NCBI GenBank assembly: GCA_902534465.1
Contig: CACAPU010000005.1
Coordinates: forward strand, 1-64,000
Reading direction: 5' to 3'
Length of the DNA: 64,000 bases
From: an uncultured Pelagibacteraceae bacterium
GTDB taxonomy: Bacteria; Pseudomonadota; Alphaproteobacteria; Pelagibacterales; Pelagibacteraceae
The notes beneath the pieces were generated by a model. It was not told where the DNA came from. It worked only from the letters and a program-made list of their open reading frames with translations, and made no database searches. Positions 17,504-25,890 of the stretch are shown in pieces (within the stretch, counting starts at the first letter, position 1; each line of letters opens with the position of its first letter). A program made the translations under genes and the position numbers.

Positions 17504-18305
17504 TTTTAAAATGACATTATCTAAATTTCTTTTTTTAATACCACTAATTTATATTATTATTTGTATTTTCATTTACTTTTACCAAAGAAATCTACTTTAT
17601 CATCCAGGGGAAAATAATTATTTAGATGAAGGTCCTTTAAATCACAAAATTGAAAAGATTTATATTAACTCAGAAAGTAGTTTAGTTGGTTGGCATTTTC
17701 AAAAGAACCAAAATTATAAGACCATACTATTTTTTCATGGAAATGCTGGCAAACTTGATAATCGTATTTATAAATTAAATGAATTCTCAAAAATGAATGT
17801 TAACTATTTGATATTTGCTTACAGGGGATTTAGTGGAAATGATGGAAATCCCTCAGAAATTGGTCTTTATGATGATGCTTTAGCAGCAAAGAAATGGCTA
17901 AATTCAAAGAAAATAGAAGATAAAAATATAATACTGTATGGAGAATCGTTGGGTACAGCTATCGCACTAAACCTTGCTAAAGATTATTCGTTTAGTGGCG
18001 TGATATTGGAGTCTCCCTTTACATCTATGGAAATATTAGCAAAAAGTTATTATCCATATTTACCGGTTAAATATTTGTTAAAAGATAAATACAATTCAAT
18101 TAGTAAACTGAACAATAACTCTGCTCCAATCCTTGTTATGCACGGCATGAGAGATAAAATCGTACCGTTTAAAATGGGAAAAGAAATTTTTACTAAGTTT
18201 AACGGAGAAAAATCTAGTTTTTTTGTTGAAAACGATGACCATATGATGGATTTTAACAAGAATCTTATTAGTTCAATTGAGTTGTTTATCGCAAATTTAA
18301 ATTAA
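17493..18305 (+). CDS. Membrane-anchored alpha/beta hydrolase (BEM46/ABHD17-like)
   Basis: 270 residues. One N-terminal membrane helix (about residues 10-29) is followed by YQRNLLYHPG, typical of this hydrolase group. The catalytic set reads as Ser in YGESLGTAIAL, Asp in MRDKIVPF and His in DDHMMDF; the oxyanion strand FFHGNAGKLDNR is present. The family includes serine esterases and acyl-protein thioesterases of unknown bacterial role. Two starts are possible: ATG at 17493 (used here, overlaps the MFS gene) or ATG at 17511 after the MFS stop; both keep the membrane anchor. Confidence 0.84.
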   Translation: MRINFKMTLSKFLFLIPLIYIIICIFIYFYQRNLLYHPGENNYLDEGPLNHKIEKIYINSESSLVGWHFQKNQNYKTILFFHGNAGKLDNRIYKLNEFSKMNVNYLIFAYRGFSGNDGNPSEIGLYDDALAAKKWLNSKKIEDKNIILYGESLGTAIALNLAKDYSFSGVILESPFTSMEILAKSYYPYLPVKYLLKDKYNSISKLNNNSAPILVMHGMRDKIVPFKMGKEIFTKFNGEKSSFFVENDDHMMDFNKNLISSIELFIANLN

Positions 18306-18354
18306 GACACAATTCAAACAAAAATTAATCAACTTTATTTATTTTAAGTTTCAT

Positions 18355-18915
18355 ATGACAAGAATTTTATCCATAATACTTATAATTTTGATTTCAAATA
18401 TTTCTTATGCAGAAATTACTAGTGAAACTAGAAATAAATATTTTTATATTGGAAAAATGAAAGCATATAACGATAAATTCACCTTATATTTCAAAACTAG
18501 AAATAAAGCTATTTTAGCAAGAGGAGAAGAAACAAATTATATTAATGATTATCCACAAGATTTATATATTTACAATCATACTTCAAAAGAAGATCACCCT
18601 TTAATAACTTACGAGTGGTTTCCAAAAAAAGTAAAAAAACTTGTAAAAAATTATTCCTACCCAGTTTTTCCAGAGGACTTTGCTTATTACTTAATGAAGG
18701 ATAATAATACTCTCATTCTAGTTAGTGGTAAAAAAAATTTTCATCAAAATTTAGAATATAATATCAAAAGTAAAAATTTAAAAAAATTTTCTAGCAATGG
18801 AAAACTTAATTTTATTATTTCAAGCTATGCAGAGATTTGTGGATTTAAAACAAATATGAATAATTTTGAATGTTCTATTGAAAAACCTTTAATTTCTAAA
18901 AATCTAATTAATTAA
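18355..18915 (+). CDS. Exported protein of unknown function
   Basis: 186 residues that I do not recognise. A clear signal peptide (hydrophobic residues 4-15, cut probably after SYA) points to export to the periplasm. The rest is Lys/Tyr/Asn-rich with no repeats, membrane helices or motif; two cysteines near the end (in EICGFKTN and FECSIE) could form a disulfide. It follows the hydrolase gene after a 49-base AT-rich gap. Its 3' end overlaps the 3' end of convergent ftsY by 8 bases. Confidence 0.65.
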   Translation: MTRILSIILIILISNISYAEITSETRNKYFYIGKMKAYNDKFTLYFKTRNKAILARGEETNYINDYPQDLYIYNHTSKEDHPLITYEWFPKKVKKLVKNYSYPVFPEDFAYYLMKDNNTLILVSGKKNFHQNLEYNIKSKNLKKFSSNGKLNFIISSYAEICGFKTNMNNFECSIEKPLISKNLIN

Positions 18916-19825
18916 ATTGGGTAAATGCATCTGCAAATTGTTCCGCATTAAAAATTTGTAAGTCATCTTCTTTTTCTCCAAGGCCAAGACCCAAAATTGG
19001 AACTTTGTATTTTTTTGAAATTGCAATTAGTACCCCGCCTTTTGCTGTTCCATCAAGTTTTGTCATAATTAAACCTGTAACTTTTATAATTTTATCAAAT
19101 TCTTCAAGTTGATTTATTATATTTTGTCCTGATGTAGCATCTAAGACCAAAATAACATCATGAGGAGCTGTTTCATCAGTTTTTTTTATTACATTTGCTA
19201 TTTTTTTAAATTCATCCATCAAATTTTTCTTATTTTGCAGTCTTCCAGCGGTATCAATCAATACACGTTTAATATTGTTGTTTTTAGCATATTCTATCGA
19301 TTTATACGCGACAGATGCTGGGTCAGAACCAGGATCAGATTTTACTATTGGGACACCAACTTTGCCTGACCAAGCCTCAAGTTGTTCTATAGCAGCTGCC
19401 CTAAAAGTATCACAAGCAGAAAATAATACTTCAGATCCATTATTTTTAAAAATTTTTCCAATTTTTCCAATCGTTGTTGTCTTTCCAACGCCATTAACAC
19501 CAGATACTAAAGTAATATTTAACTTTTCTTTATTTTCAAAAAAATCTTTTCTTTCTAATGGTGTCATCAGCTCAAGAATATAATTTTTTAATATTAAATT
19601 AATTTCATCAACAGTTTCGTTATTTGGATCAATCTTCTTTTCAGCAATTATACTTTTAATTTCAGACGCAGCATCAATACCAACATCTGAACTTATTAAA
19701 AATTCCTCAATTTTATTTAATGTGTCATCATCTATTTCTTTTTTGACAATTATTTCCCTTAGACCAGACTTAATATTCTCTGCACTTTTTTTAAAACCAA
19801 ATTTAAACTTTTCAAAAATTCCCAT
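18908..19825 (-). CDS. ftsY: Signal recognition particle receptor FtsY
   Basis: 305 residues comprising the NG domains only. A short amphipathic N-terminus (GIFEKFKFGFKKSAENI) probably serves as the membrane-targeting helix in place of a long acidic A domain. GTPase motifs in order: SGVNGVGKTTTIGK (G1), DTFRAAAIEQLE, LIDTAGRLQNKKNL (G3), TKLDGTAKGG (G4) and GLGLGEKEDDL. FtsY docks the Ffh-ribosome complex at the inner membrane. The gene overlaps dapF by one base, and the partner gene ffh lies about 1 kb away on the other strand. Confidence 0.97.
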   Translation of the reverse strand: MGIFEKFKFGFKKSAENIKSGLREIIVKKEIDDDTLNKIEEFLISSDVGIDAASEIKSIIAEKKIDPNNETVDEINLILKNYILELMTPLERKDFFENKEKLNITLVSGVNGVGKTTTIGKIGKIFKNNGSEVLFSACDTFRAAAIEQLEAWSGKVGVPIVKSDPGSDPASVAYKSIEYAKNNNIKRVLIDTAGRLQNKKNLMDEFKKIANVIKKTDETAPHDVILVLDATSGQNIINQLEEFDKIIKVTGLIMTKLDGTAKGGVLIAISKKYKVPILGLGLGEKEDDLQIFNAEQFADAFTQFN

Positions 19826-20649
19826 TATATATTTATTTTTATTTCTTTTATCTCTGAGACTGGTCCCCTCATATGAATTTTTTTGTCTTGATCAATATTA
19901 ATTATTAATTTGCCTAAGCTAAACTCAATTTTTGTGGATGAATTTTCTAATTTTTCTAAATTTGCTGCAACTGCTGTTGCACATGCTGCTGTGCCGCATG
20001 CTTTGGTCAACCCCGCTCCTCTTTCCCAAACCTTAACTTTATAATGATTATTTCCTATTTTGTTTGCAAGTGTAAAATTACATTTCTCTGGGAATAAATT
20101 GTTATTTTCAACCATTGGACCAATTTTTTCTAAATCAAAATTATCAATATTGTTCACAAAAAAAATCACATGAGGGTTTCCAACGTTAACAGCTATACCT
20201 CCTTTTGAGCTTGAATTATTTTTATCACTAATTTCAATACCTAAATTTTTGGTATCAAGATTTTCAGACATTGGAATATCCTCCCAATGAGTTTTTGGTA
20301 CTCCTATAATTGTTTCAACTTCACTATTCTCAAGTATTTTTGATTTTAAATGGTTGGATCCTACAAACAGATCTACAACTTTTTTGTCTGTTTCTTTAAA
20401 AATTAAAAATGCTACACATCTTGTACCATTTCCACATGCGCCTGAAATACTTCCATCAGAATTATAAAATTCCATTTCAGCATCACCTTTATTACTTTTG
20501 TTTATAAATATTAGTTGATCACAACCAATAAATTTTCGATCACAAATTCTAATTATTTGATCTCTGGTTAATTCGACATTATTTGACCTATTATCAATAA
20601 TTACAAAATCATTTCCAAGGCCATCCATTTTAAAAGCTTTAAATTCCAT
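19825..20649 (-). CDS. dapF: Diaminopimelate epimerase DapF
   Basis: 274 residues. The two catalytic cysteines are visible in GACGNGTRCVA and TKACGTAACATA, the hallmark of DapF, and the N-terminus has MDGLGNDFVIID. The enzyme converts LL- to meso-diaminopimelate for lysine and peptidoglycan synthesis in the cytoplasm. It is co-directional with ftsY and overlaps it by one base. Its start lies about 50 bases from the structured ffh leader, so the dapF and ffh promoters are divergent within about 60 bases. Confidence 0.97.
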   Translation of the reverse strand: MEFKAFKMDGLGNDFVIIDNRSNNVELTRDQIIRICDRKFIGCDQLIFINKSNKGDAEMEFYNSDGSISGACGNGTRCVAFLIFKETDKKVVDLFVGSNHLKSKILENSEVETIIGVPKTHWEDIPMSENLDTKNLGIEISDKNNSSSKGGIAVNVGNPHVIFFVNNIDNFDLEKIGPMVENNNLFPEKCNFTLANKIGNNHYKVKVWERGAGLTKACGTAACATAVAANLEKLENSSTKIEFSLGKLIINIDQDKKIHMRGPVSEIKEIKINI

Positions 20650-20673
20650 ATACTTCAGTATTTAACTTATTTA

Positions 20674-20699
20674 TTGACATTTTGAACCTCTATTATAGT
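20674..20699 (+). promoter_or_regulatory. Candidate promoter for the ffh leader
   Basis: TTGACA at 20674-20679 is a perfect -35 box. The best -10 is TATAGT at 20694-20699, giving a short spacer of 14 bases; TATTAT at 20691-20696 is even closer. Transcription from it would start near 20706, right at the beginning of the structured leader. The perfect -35 and the position support it; the short spacer is the weak point. Confidence 0.45.
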
Positions 20700-20701
20700 T
20701 T

Positions 20702-20806
20702 ATCTCCGTTTCCGCAAAATACAGCAATTTGCGGTGTCTTTGGCAACAAAGAGATCGACACCAGTCAGCGAGAGTTCGCCCACTGGTGCGATACTTGCTG
20801 GATGGA
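20702..20806 (+). ncRNA. Structured cis-regulatory leader of ffh with a predicted pseudoknot (ffh motif)
   Basis: A GC-richer island in an AT-rich genome with several perfect helices. Hairpin A: CCGCAAA 20712-20718 with TTTGCGG 20728-20734. Hairpin B: CTTTG 20738-20742 with CAAAG 20747-20751, GCAA tetraloop. Hairpin C: CACCAGT 20759-20765 with ACTGGTG 20782-20788, containing GCGA/TCGC. ATCTC 20702-20706 could also close A and B against GAGAT 20751-20755, competing with B for one base. The loop of hairpin A contains CAGCAA (20722-20727), exactly complementary to TTGCTG at 20795-20800, immediately before the ribosome site and ATG at 20810. This pseudoknot could hide the start of ffh. I recall that a leader before ffh was reported as a candidate structured RNA in Ca. 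Pelagibacter ubique (Meyer et al. 2009); I cannot check that this matches it. Confidence 0.82.
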
Positions 20807-20809
20807 ATT

Positions 20810-22168
20810 ATGTTTGAAAACTTAACAAATAAATTTGAAGAAATATTTTCTTCATTAAAAAAAACCCCTTCACTTGATGAAAAGCAAGTAGATGAAGGTT
20901 TAAGAGAAATAAGGCTTGCTCTTTTAGAGGCGGATGTATCTTTAGAAGTTGTAAAAGAATTTATAAATAGAGTTAAACCTAAAGCTCTAGGTCAGGAAAT
21001 TATCAGATCAACTTCACCTGGACAGATGGTAGTTAAAGTTGTTAACGATGAGTTAATTTCTTTTCTGGGGGATAAAAATTCTGATATTGAATTAAATGCA
21101 GTTCCACCTGTTTCAATAATGTTAGTTGGACTACAAGGATCTGGAAAAACAACTACGACAGCTAAACTTGCAAGATTTTTAGAGACTAATAAAAAGAAGA
21201 AAGTGATGATGGCGAGTCTAGACGTTTACAGACCTGCTGCACAAGAGCAATTAAAACTTCTTGGTGAACAAAACAATATAATCACACTTCCAATTATTAA
21301 AGATCAGTTACCTGCAGACATTTGTAGAAGAGCAATCAGTGCAGCTAATCTTAATGGAGCAGATGTAATTTTATTTGATACAGCTGGTAGAACACAAATT
21401 GATTTACAAATGATGAGTGAGATCAAACAAATTGAAGGCATTATAAATCCATCAGAGACAATACTTGTTGCAGACTCCCTTACAGGTCAAGTTGCAGCAA
21501 ATGTAGCAAAAGAATTTAAAAGTACAGTAAATCTTACAGGTATCATTCTTACAAGATCAGATGGTGATGGTAGAGGTGGGGCAGCACTAAGCATGAAGTA
21601 TGTTGCAGATGTACCTATTAAGTTTTTAGGAGTTGGTGAAAAGATAGAAAATTTTGAAGTTTTCCATCCAGATAGAATTGCAAATCGAATTTTGGGTATG
21701 GGAGATATTGTTTCTTTAGTAGAAAAAGCTGCTGAAGATCTTGATGAAGAAAAATTGAAAAAAACAGAAGAAAAACTTAAAAAAGGTCAGTTTTCTTTAG
21801 AGGATTATCTTACTCAACTAAGACAGATGAAAAAAATGGGTGGTATTGAAGGTATAATGTCTTTTTTACCTGGGGTTTCAAAAGTTAAATCCCAAATGGA
21901 TCAAGCTGGAGTTGATGAAAAGATAATTACCCAAAATGAGGCTGTAATATTATCAATGACTAAAAAAGAACGAGAAAATCCAAAGATAATAGATGGTTCC
22001 AGAAAAAAAAGAATTGCTAATGGCTCAGGTACAGATGTAGCCACTATCAATAAATTGCTTAAGCAATTTAAAATGATGTCAGAGATGATGAAAAAAATGT
22101 CAAAAGGAAATATGAAAGGGATGGTGGATAAAGGCATACCTCCAGAACTTTTTAATCAATTAAAATAA
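20810..22168 (+). CDS. ffh: Signal recognition particle protein Ffh (SRP54)
   Basis: 452 residues from ATG at 20810 (MFENLTNKFEEIF), the normal Ffh N-terminus. A longer frame open from 20729 would add 27 residues encoded by the structured leader and is rejected. The order is N domain, G domain with GLQGSGKTTTTAKLA, ASLDVYRPAAQEQL, FDTAGRTQIDLQ and TRSDGDGRGG, and a methionine-rich M domain (MKKMGG, MMSEMMKKMSKGNMKGM) that binds SRP RNA and signal peptides. It heads a run with rpsP, trmD and rplS, and is probably controlled by the pseudoknotted leader. Confidence 0.98.
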   Translation: MFENLTNKFEEIFSSLKKTPSLDEKQVDEGLREIRLALLEADVSLEVVKEFINRVKPKALGQEIIRSTSPGQMVVKVVNDELISFLGDKNSDIELNAVPPVSIMLVGLQGSGKTTTTAKLARFLETNKKKKVMMASLDVYRPAAQEQLKLLGEQNNIITLPIIKDQLPADICRRAISAANLNGADVILFDTAGRTQIDLQMMSEIKQIEGIINPSETILVADSLTGQVAANVAKEFKSTVNLTGIILTRSDGDGRGGAALSMKYVADVPIKFLGVGEKIENFEVFHPDRIANRILGMGDIVSLVEKAAEDLDEEKLKKTEEKLKKGQFSLEDYLTQLRQMKKMGGIEGIMSFLPGVSKVKSQMDQAGVDEKIITQNEAVILSMTKKERENPKIIDGSRKKRIANGSGTDVATINKLLKQFKMMSEMMKKMSKGNMKGMVDKGIPPELFNQLK

Positions 22169-22180
22169 ATAGGAGAAAAA

Positions 22181-22594
22181 ATGTTAAAAATGCGTTTATC
22201 AATGGGAGGTACTAAGAAGAGACCCGTATATAAAATAGTGGTTGCTGATAGCAGGTTTCCAAGAGATGGAAGATTTATTGAAAAATTAGGTTTTTTTAAT
22301 CCCCTAATTCCAAAAGAAAAAAAAGAGAGAATGGGTTTGGATGTCGAAAGAGTTAAGTATTGGTTAGGTCAAGGTGCTCAACCAACTACTAGAGTTTCAA
22401 GATTGTTGGGAGAAAATGAAATAATGCCAATGCCAGCAAAAGGTAATAATCCTCAAAAAGCAATTCCAAAAAAAGATAGAAAGAAAACTGAAGAGGGTAG
22501 TGAAGCTAAAGCAGAAGCTCCAAAAGAAGAAGCTAAAGCAGAAGCTCCAAAAGAAGAAGCTAAAGCAGAAGCACCAAAAGAAGAGGCTAAATAA
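22181..22594 (+). CDS. rpsP: 30S ribosomal protein S16 with repetitive C-terminal tail
   Basis: 137 residues; the conserved S16 core is residues 1 to about 80 ([29 protein letters not shown]). After it comes a charged, Ala/Lys/Glu-rich tail with three tandem copies of the 9-residue unit [10 protein letters not shown]16 is a 30S assembly protein. A good ribosome site (AGGAGAAA) precedes the ATG, 12 bases after ffh. Normally rimM lies between rpsP and trmD; here only 5 bases separate them. Part of the tail DNA is identical to the tail of rplS. Confidence 0.97.
   Translation: MLKMRLSMGGTKKRPVYKIVVADSRFPRDGRFIEKLGFFNPLIPKEKKERMGLDVERVKYWLGQGAQPTTRVSRLLGENEIMPMPAKGNNPQKAIPKKDRKKTEEGSEAKAEAPKEEAKAEAPKEEAKAEAPKEEAK
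22505..22591 (+). repeat. 27-bp tandem repeat in the rpsP tail (three copies)
   Basis: Three in-frame 27-bp units begin at 22505, 22532 and 22559, each starting GCTAAAGCAGAAGC. The first two are identical; the third differs at two silent positions. Bases 22541-22591 (51 bases) are exactly the same as 23723-23773 in the rplS tail. Confidence 0.95.
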
Positions 22595-22599
22595 AATAA

Positions 22600-23283
22600 A
22601 TGTTTTTATCTAGAGTGTTTACTTTGTATCCAGATTATTTTCCTGGTTATCTTAATAAAGGTCTTTTTGGAAAGTCTAAGGGAAAAGAATGGAATTTAGA
22701 AATTATAAATATAAGAGACTACGCTTTAGATAAACATAAAACTGTTGATGACACTCCATATGGTGGTGGAAATGGAATGATAATGAAAGCAGATGTTTTG
22801 GCAAGCTCATTAGATGCAAATGTTAAAAGTGGAGAAAAAACCATTTATTTGAGTCCTAGAGGGAAAGTATTTAACTCAAAACTTGCAAGAGAATTTTCTA
22901 ATGAAAATTCAATAAATTTAATTTGTGGTCACTTCGAAGGTGTAGACGAAAGGATACTAGAAAGCAGAAATATTGAGGAAATTAGTATTGGTGATTTTAT
23001 ATTGTCAGGAGGTGAAGTTGCTGCTTTTGTCGTGATTGACTCTATTCTTAGATTAATTCCAGGAATTTTAGGCAATCTAAATTCATCAAGAGATGAAAGT
23101 TTTGAAAATGGTCTTCTAGAGTATCCTCAATTTACAAAACCCCAAATTTGGGAGGAAAAAAAGGTCCCAAACGTGCTAATTTCAGGCGATCACGCTAAAA
23201 TTAAAGACTGGCGTTTATCTCAATCTGAGGCTATAACACGCAACCGAAGACCAGATTTATGGCAAAAATATAAGAAAAATTAA
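22600..23283 (+). CDS. trmD: tRNA (guanine-N1)-methyltransferase TrmD
   Basis: 227 residues with SPOUT/TrmD landmarks: the N-terminal [20 protein letters not shown], the deep-knot segments [11 protein letters not shown] and [11 protein letters not shown], and the C-terminal domain with [14 protein letters not shown]. TrmD methylates G37 next to the anticodon using S-adenosylmethionine, preventing +1 frameshifts. It lies between rpsP (5-base gap) and rplS (1-base gap) in the usual order minus rimM. Confidence 0.98.
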   Translation: MFLSRVFTLYPDYFPGYLNKGLFGKSKGKEWNLEIINIRDYALDKHKTVDDTPYGGGNGMIMKADVLASSLDANVKSGEKTIYLSPRGKVFNSKLAREFSNENSINLICGHFEGVDERILESRNIEEISIGDFILSGGEVAAFVVIDSILRLIPGILGNLNSSRDESFENGLLEYPQFTKPQIWEEKKVPNVLISGDHAKIKDWRLSQSEAITRNRRPDLWQKYKKN

Positions 23284-23284
23284 A

Positions 23285-23869
23285 ATGAAAAATATAGAAG
23301 AAATTAACAGATCAAATTTAAATAAAATCATTGCAGAGAGAAAACATCCAGACTTTTTTCCAGGGGATATAGTTAAAGTTGGAGTTAGAATAACCGAGGG
23401 TAAAAGAGACAGAATTCAGTATTTTGAAGGTGTCTGTATTGCAAAAAAAAGTAGAGATATAAACTCCTCATTTACGGTTAGAAAAATTTCATTTGGTGAA
23501 GGAGTGGAAAGGACTTTTGCATTATACAGCCCAATTGTGGATACAATTAAAGTTGTTAGATCAGGTAAAGTAAGAAGAGCAAAATTATACTACTTAAGAG
23601 ATAGAACAGGTAAATCTGCAAGAATAGCTGAAAAAATTAAGAAAACTATTGGTATTGATTTAGAAACTAAAATCAATGAAATCACTGAAGAGAATGTAAC
23701 GACTTCAACTGAGCCTCAAACTGAAGCTCCAAAAGAAGAAGCTAAAGCAGAAGCACCAAAAGAAGAGGCTAAAGCAGAAGCTTCAAAAGAAGAAGTTAAA
23801 GCAGAAGCTCCAAAAGTAGAGCCTGCTAAAAAAGAAGAACCGAAAGATAATCAAGATCAGAAAAAATAA
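23285..23869 (+). CDS. rplS: 50S ribosomal protein L19 with repetitive C-terminal tail
   Basis: 194 residues, against about 115-130 usually. The L19 core occupies residues 1 to about 115 ([54 protein letters not shown]). The remaining tail is Lys/Glu/Ala/Pro-rich with degenerate copies of the unit found in S16 ([27 protein letters not shown]). L19 sits at the 30S-50S interface. The tail probably extends as a flexible arm from the ribosome; its purpose is unknown. leuC follows 11 bases later. Confidence 0.97.
   Translation: MKNIEEINRSNLNKIIAERKHPDFFPGDIVKVGVRITEGKRDRIQYFEGVCIAKKSRDINSSFTVRKISFGEGVERTFALYSPIVDTIKVVRSGKVRRAKLYYLRDRTGKSARIAEKIKKTIGIDLETKINEITEENVTTSTEPQTEAPKEEAKAEAPKEEAKAEASKEEVKAEAPKVEPAKKEEPKDNQDQKK
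23723..23821 (+). repeat. 27-bp repeat array in the rplS tail, sharing 51 identical bases with rpsP
   Basis: A partial unit at 23723-23740 is followed by three 27-bp units starting at 23741, 23768 and 23795. The first full unit is identical to the third unit in rpsP; the next two carry changes (Pro to Ser, Ala to Val). Bases 23723-23773 match 22541-22591 exactly, in the same frame and orientation, 1182 bases apart. Confidence 0.95.
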
Positions 23870-23880
23870 TTTTTTTCTAA

Positions 23881-25284
23881 ATGTCACTTACAACTTACGA
23901 TAAAATTTGGAATGATCACCTAGTTGATGAACAGCCAGATGGAACATCTTTATTATTTGTTGATAGACATTTAATTCATGAGGTGACCAGTCCTCAAGCA
24001 TTTGAGGGATTAAGAAATTCTAACAGAAAAGTCAGGCATCCAAAATTAACACTTGCTGTTGCAGATCATAATGTTCCTACTACTGACAGATCAGAGGGAA
24101 TTGCGGATGAAGATTCAAGAATTCAAGTTGAAACTTTGAATAAGAATTGTAAAGAATTTGGAGTAGAGTTATTCGGAATGGATGACAAACGACAAGGTAT
24201 TGTTCATATCATTGGGCCAGAGCAAGGATTTACACAACCTGGTAATATTATTGTTTGTGGCGATAGTCATACCGCAACACATGGTGCATTTGGAGCTTTA
24301 GCATTTGGAATTGGAACGTCTGAAGTAGAACATGTTTTAGCAACACAAACTTTAGTTCAAAAGAAATCAAAAAATTTTAGGATAAGTGTTAATGGGTCGT
24401 TACCTATTGGGGTAACATCAAAAGATGTAATTTTACAAATCATTGGAAAAATAGGTACTGCAGGAGGCACAGGTTACGTAATCGAGTATGCTGGAAATCT
24501 TATTTCTGATCTAAGTGTTGAGCAGAGAATGACAATTTGCAATATGACTATTGAAGGTGGTGCTAGAGCAGGACTTATACAACCAGATGAGAAAATATTT
24601 AAGTATTTAAAAGGAAAACCAATGTCACCAAAGGGAGAAAACTGGGATCAAGCCTTAGAATATTGGCACACATTGAAGTCTGATAAAGATGCAAACTTTG
24701 ACAAAGAGTTAACATTAGATGGTTCTCAAATAAAACCAATGGTAACCTGGGGAACATCTCCACAAGATGTGGTGGAAATAGATGGTAAAGTTCCGAGTCC
24801 TGAAAACGAAACTGATCCAGATAGAAAAAATTCAATTAACAGATCATTAAATTATATGGGTTTAAAACCAAATACAAAAATCCAAGATATTAAGATAGAT
24901 AAAGTTTTTATTGGAAGCTGCACTAACGGAAGGATAGAAGATATCAGAGAAGCAGCTAAAATTCTTAAAGATAAAAAAATTGCCAATCATGTGCATGCAA
25001 TGATCGTTCCTGGATCTGGATTAGTTAAGGAGCAAGCTGAACAAGAGGGTTTAGACAAAATATTTTTACAATCAGGTTTTGAATGGAGAGAACCAGGCTG
25101 TTCAATGTGTTTAGCTATGAATGCAGATAAACTTAAGCCAGAGGAAAGATGTGCGTCGACATCAAACAGAAATTTTGAGGGAAGACAAGGAAGAGGTGGT
25201 AGAACACATTTAGTTAGCCCCGCAATGGCTGCAGCAGCTGCAATATCTGGGAATTTAGATGATGTTAGAAAGTACCAAAATTAA
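23881..25284 (+). CDS. leuC: 3-isopropylmalate dehydratase large subunit LeuC
   Basis: 467 residues, normal length. Aconitase-family landmarks: [35 protein letters not shown], the cluster cysteines in GSCTNGRI and [10 protein letters not shown], and [10 protein letters not shown]. With LeuD it isomerises 2- and 3-isopropylmalate in leucine synthesis. It is directly followed by leuD with no gap. leuA is not in the window. Confidence 0.98.
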   Translation: MSLTTYDKIWNDHLVDEQPDGTSLLFVDRHLIHEVTSPQAFEGLRNSNRKVRHPKLTLAVADHNVPTTDRSEGIADEDSRIQVETLNKNCKEFGVELFGMDDKRQGIVHIIGPEQGFTQPGNIIVCGDSHTATHGAFGALAFGIGTSEVEHVLATQTLVQKKSKNFRISVNGSLPIGVTSKDVILQIIGKIGTAGGTGYVIEYAGNLISDLSVEQRMTICNMTIEGGARAGLIQPDEKIFKYLKGKPMSPKGENWDQALEYWHTLKSDKDANFDKELTLDGSQIKPMVTWGTSPQDVVEIDGKVPSPENETDPDRKNSINRSLNYMGLKPNTKIQDIKIDKVFIGSCTNGRIEDIREAAKILKDKKIANHVHAMIVPGSGLVKEQAEQEGLDKIFLQSGFEWREPGCSMCLAMNADKLKPEERCASTSNRNFEGRQGRGGRTHLVSPAMAAAAAISGNLDDVRKYQN

Positions 25285-25890
25285 ATGAAAAAATTTAGTT
25301 CAATCAAAAGTATTCCTGCTTATCTTCCTATCGTAAATATAGATACAGATATGATAATTCCCAAACAGTTTTTAAAAACAATTAAAAGAACAGGATTAGG
25401 AAAAAACTTATTCTTTGAAATGAGATATGACCAAAGTGGTAAAGAAATTAATGATTTTATTTTAAATAATAGTCCTTACGATAATTCAAAAATTTTAATA
25501 GCAGGAAAAAATTTTGGATGCGGATCTTCAAGAGAACACGCACCTTGGGCTTTGTTAGATTTTGGAATTACTTGTGTGATAAGTTCAAGTTATGCAGACA
25601 TATTTTACAATAACTGTTTTAAAAATGGCATCTTGCCGATTACAATTTCAGAAGACCAAATTAAAGAGATCTCAGAATATTCAAAAAGAAAAGAGGAAAT
25701 TTCTGTAAATTTGCCTGAACAAACAATAAATTTTGGAAATAAAGAGATCAAATTTGAAATAGATCAATTTAAGAAAAAATGTTTGATAGAAGGACTTGAT
25801 GATATTGCATTATCATTAGAAAAGTCAGACAAAATAATTTCCTACGAAAATAAAATAAAAACATCAAAGCCTTGGATTTTTAGTGATTAA
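25285..25890 (+). CDS. leuD: 3-isopropylmalate dehydratase small subunit LeuD
   Basis: 201 residues, the swivel domain of isopropylmalate isomerase. Landmarks: [13 protein letters not shown] near the N-terminus and [17 protein letters not shown] in the middle, which holds substrate-binding residues. It starts immediately after the leuC stop and its 3' end overlaps the leuB start by 8 bases, so leuC, leuD and leuB are translated as a tight unit. Confidence 0.98.
   Translation: MKKFSSIKSIPAYLPIVNIDTDMIIPKQFLKTIKRTGLGKNLFFEMRYDQSGKEINDFILNNSPYDNSKILIAGKNFGCGSSREHAPWALLDFGITCVISSSYADIFYNNCFKNGILPITISEDQIKEISEYSKRKEEISVNLPEQTINFGNKEIKFEIDQFKKKCLIEGLDDIALSLEKSDKIISYENKIKTSKPWIFSD

Noticed and set aside
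20702..20806. SRP (4.5S) RNA gene next to ffh
   Set aside because: The island is structured and next to ffh, but the conserved SRP domain IV core (GGAAGGAAGCAGCC-like symmetrical loop) is not present, and the pairing leads into the ffh start.
20729..20809. 27-residue N-terminal extension of Ffh
   Set aside because: The frame is open, but it is encoded by the hairpins of the leader, has no ribosome site, and the normal Ffh N-terminus starts at ATG 20810.
22505..22591. CRISPR-like array
   Set aside because: The 27-bp units are contiguous, in frame and coding, with no spacers; they are a protein tail repeat.
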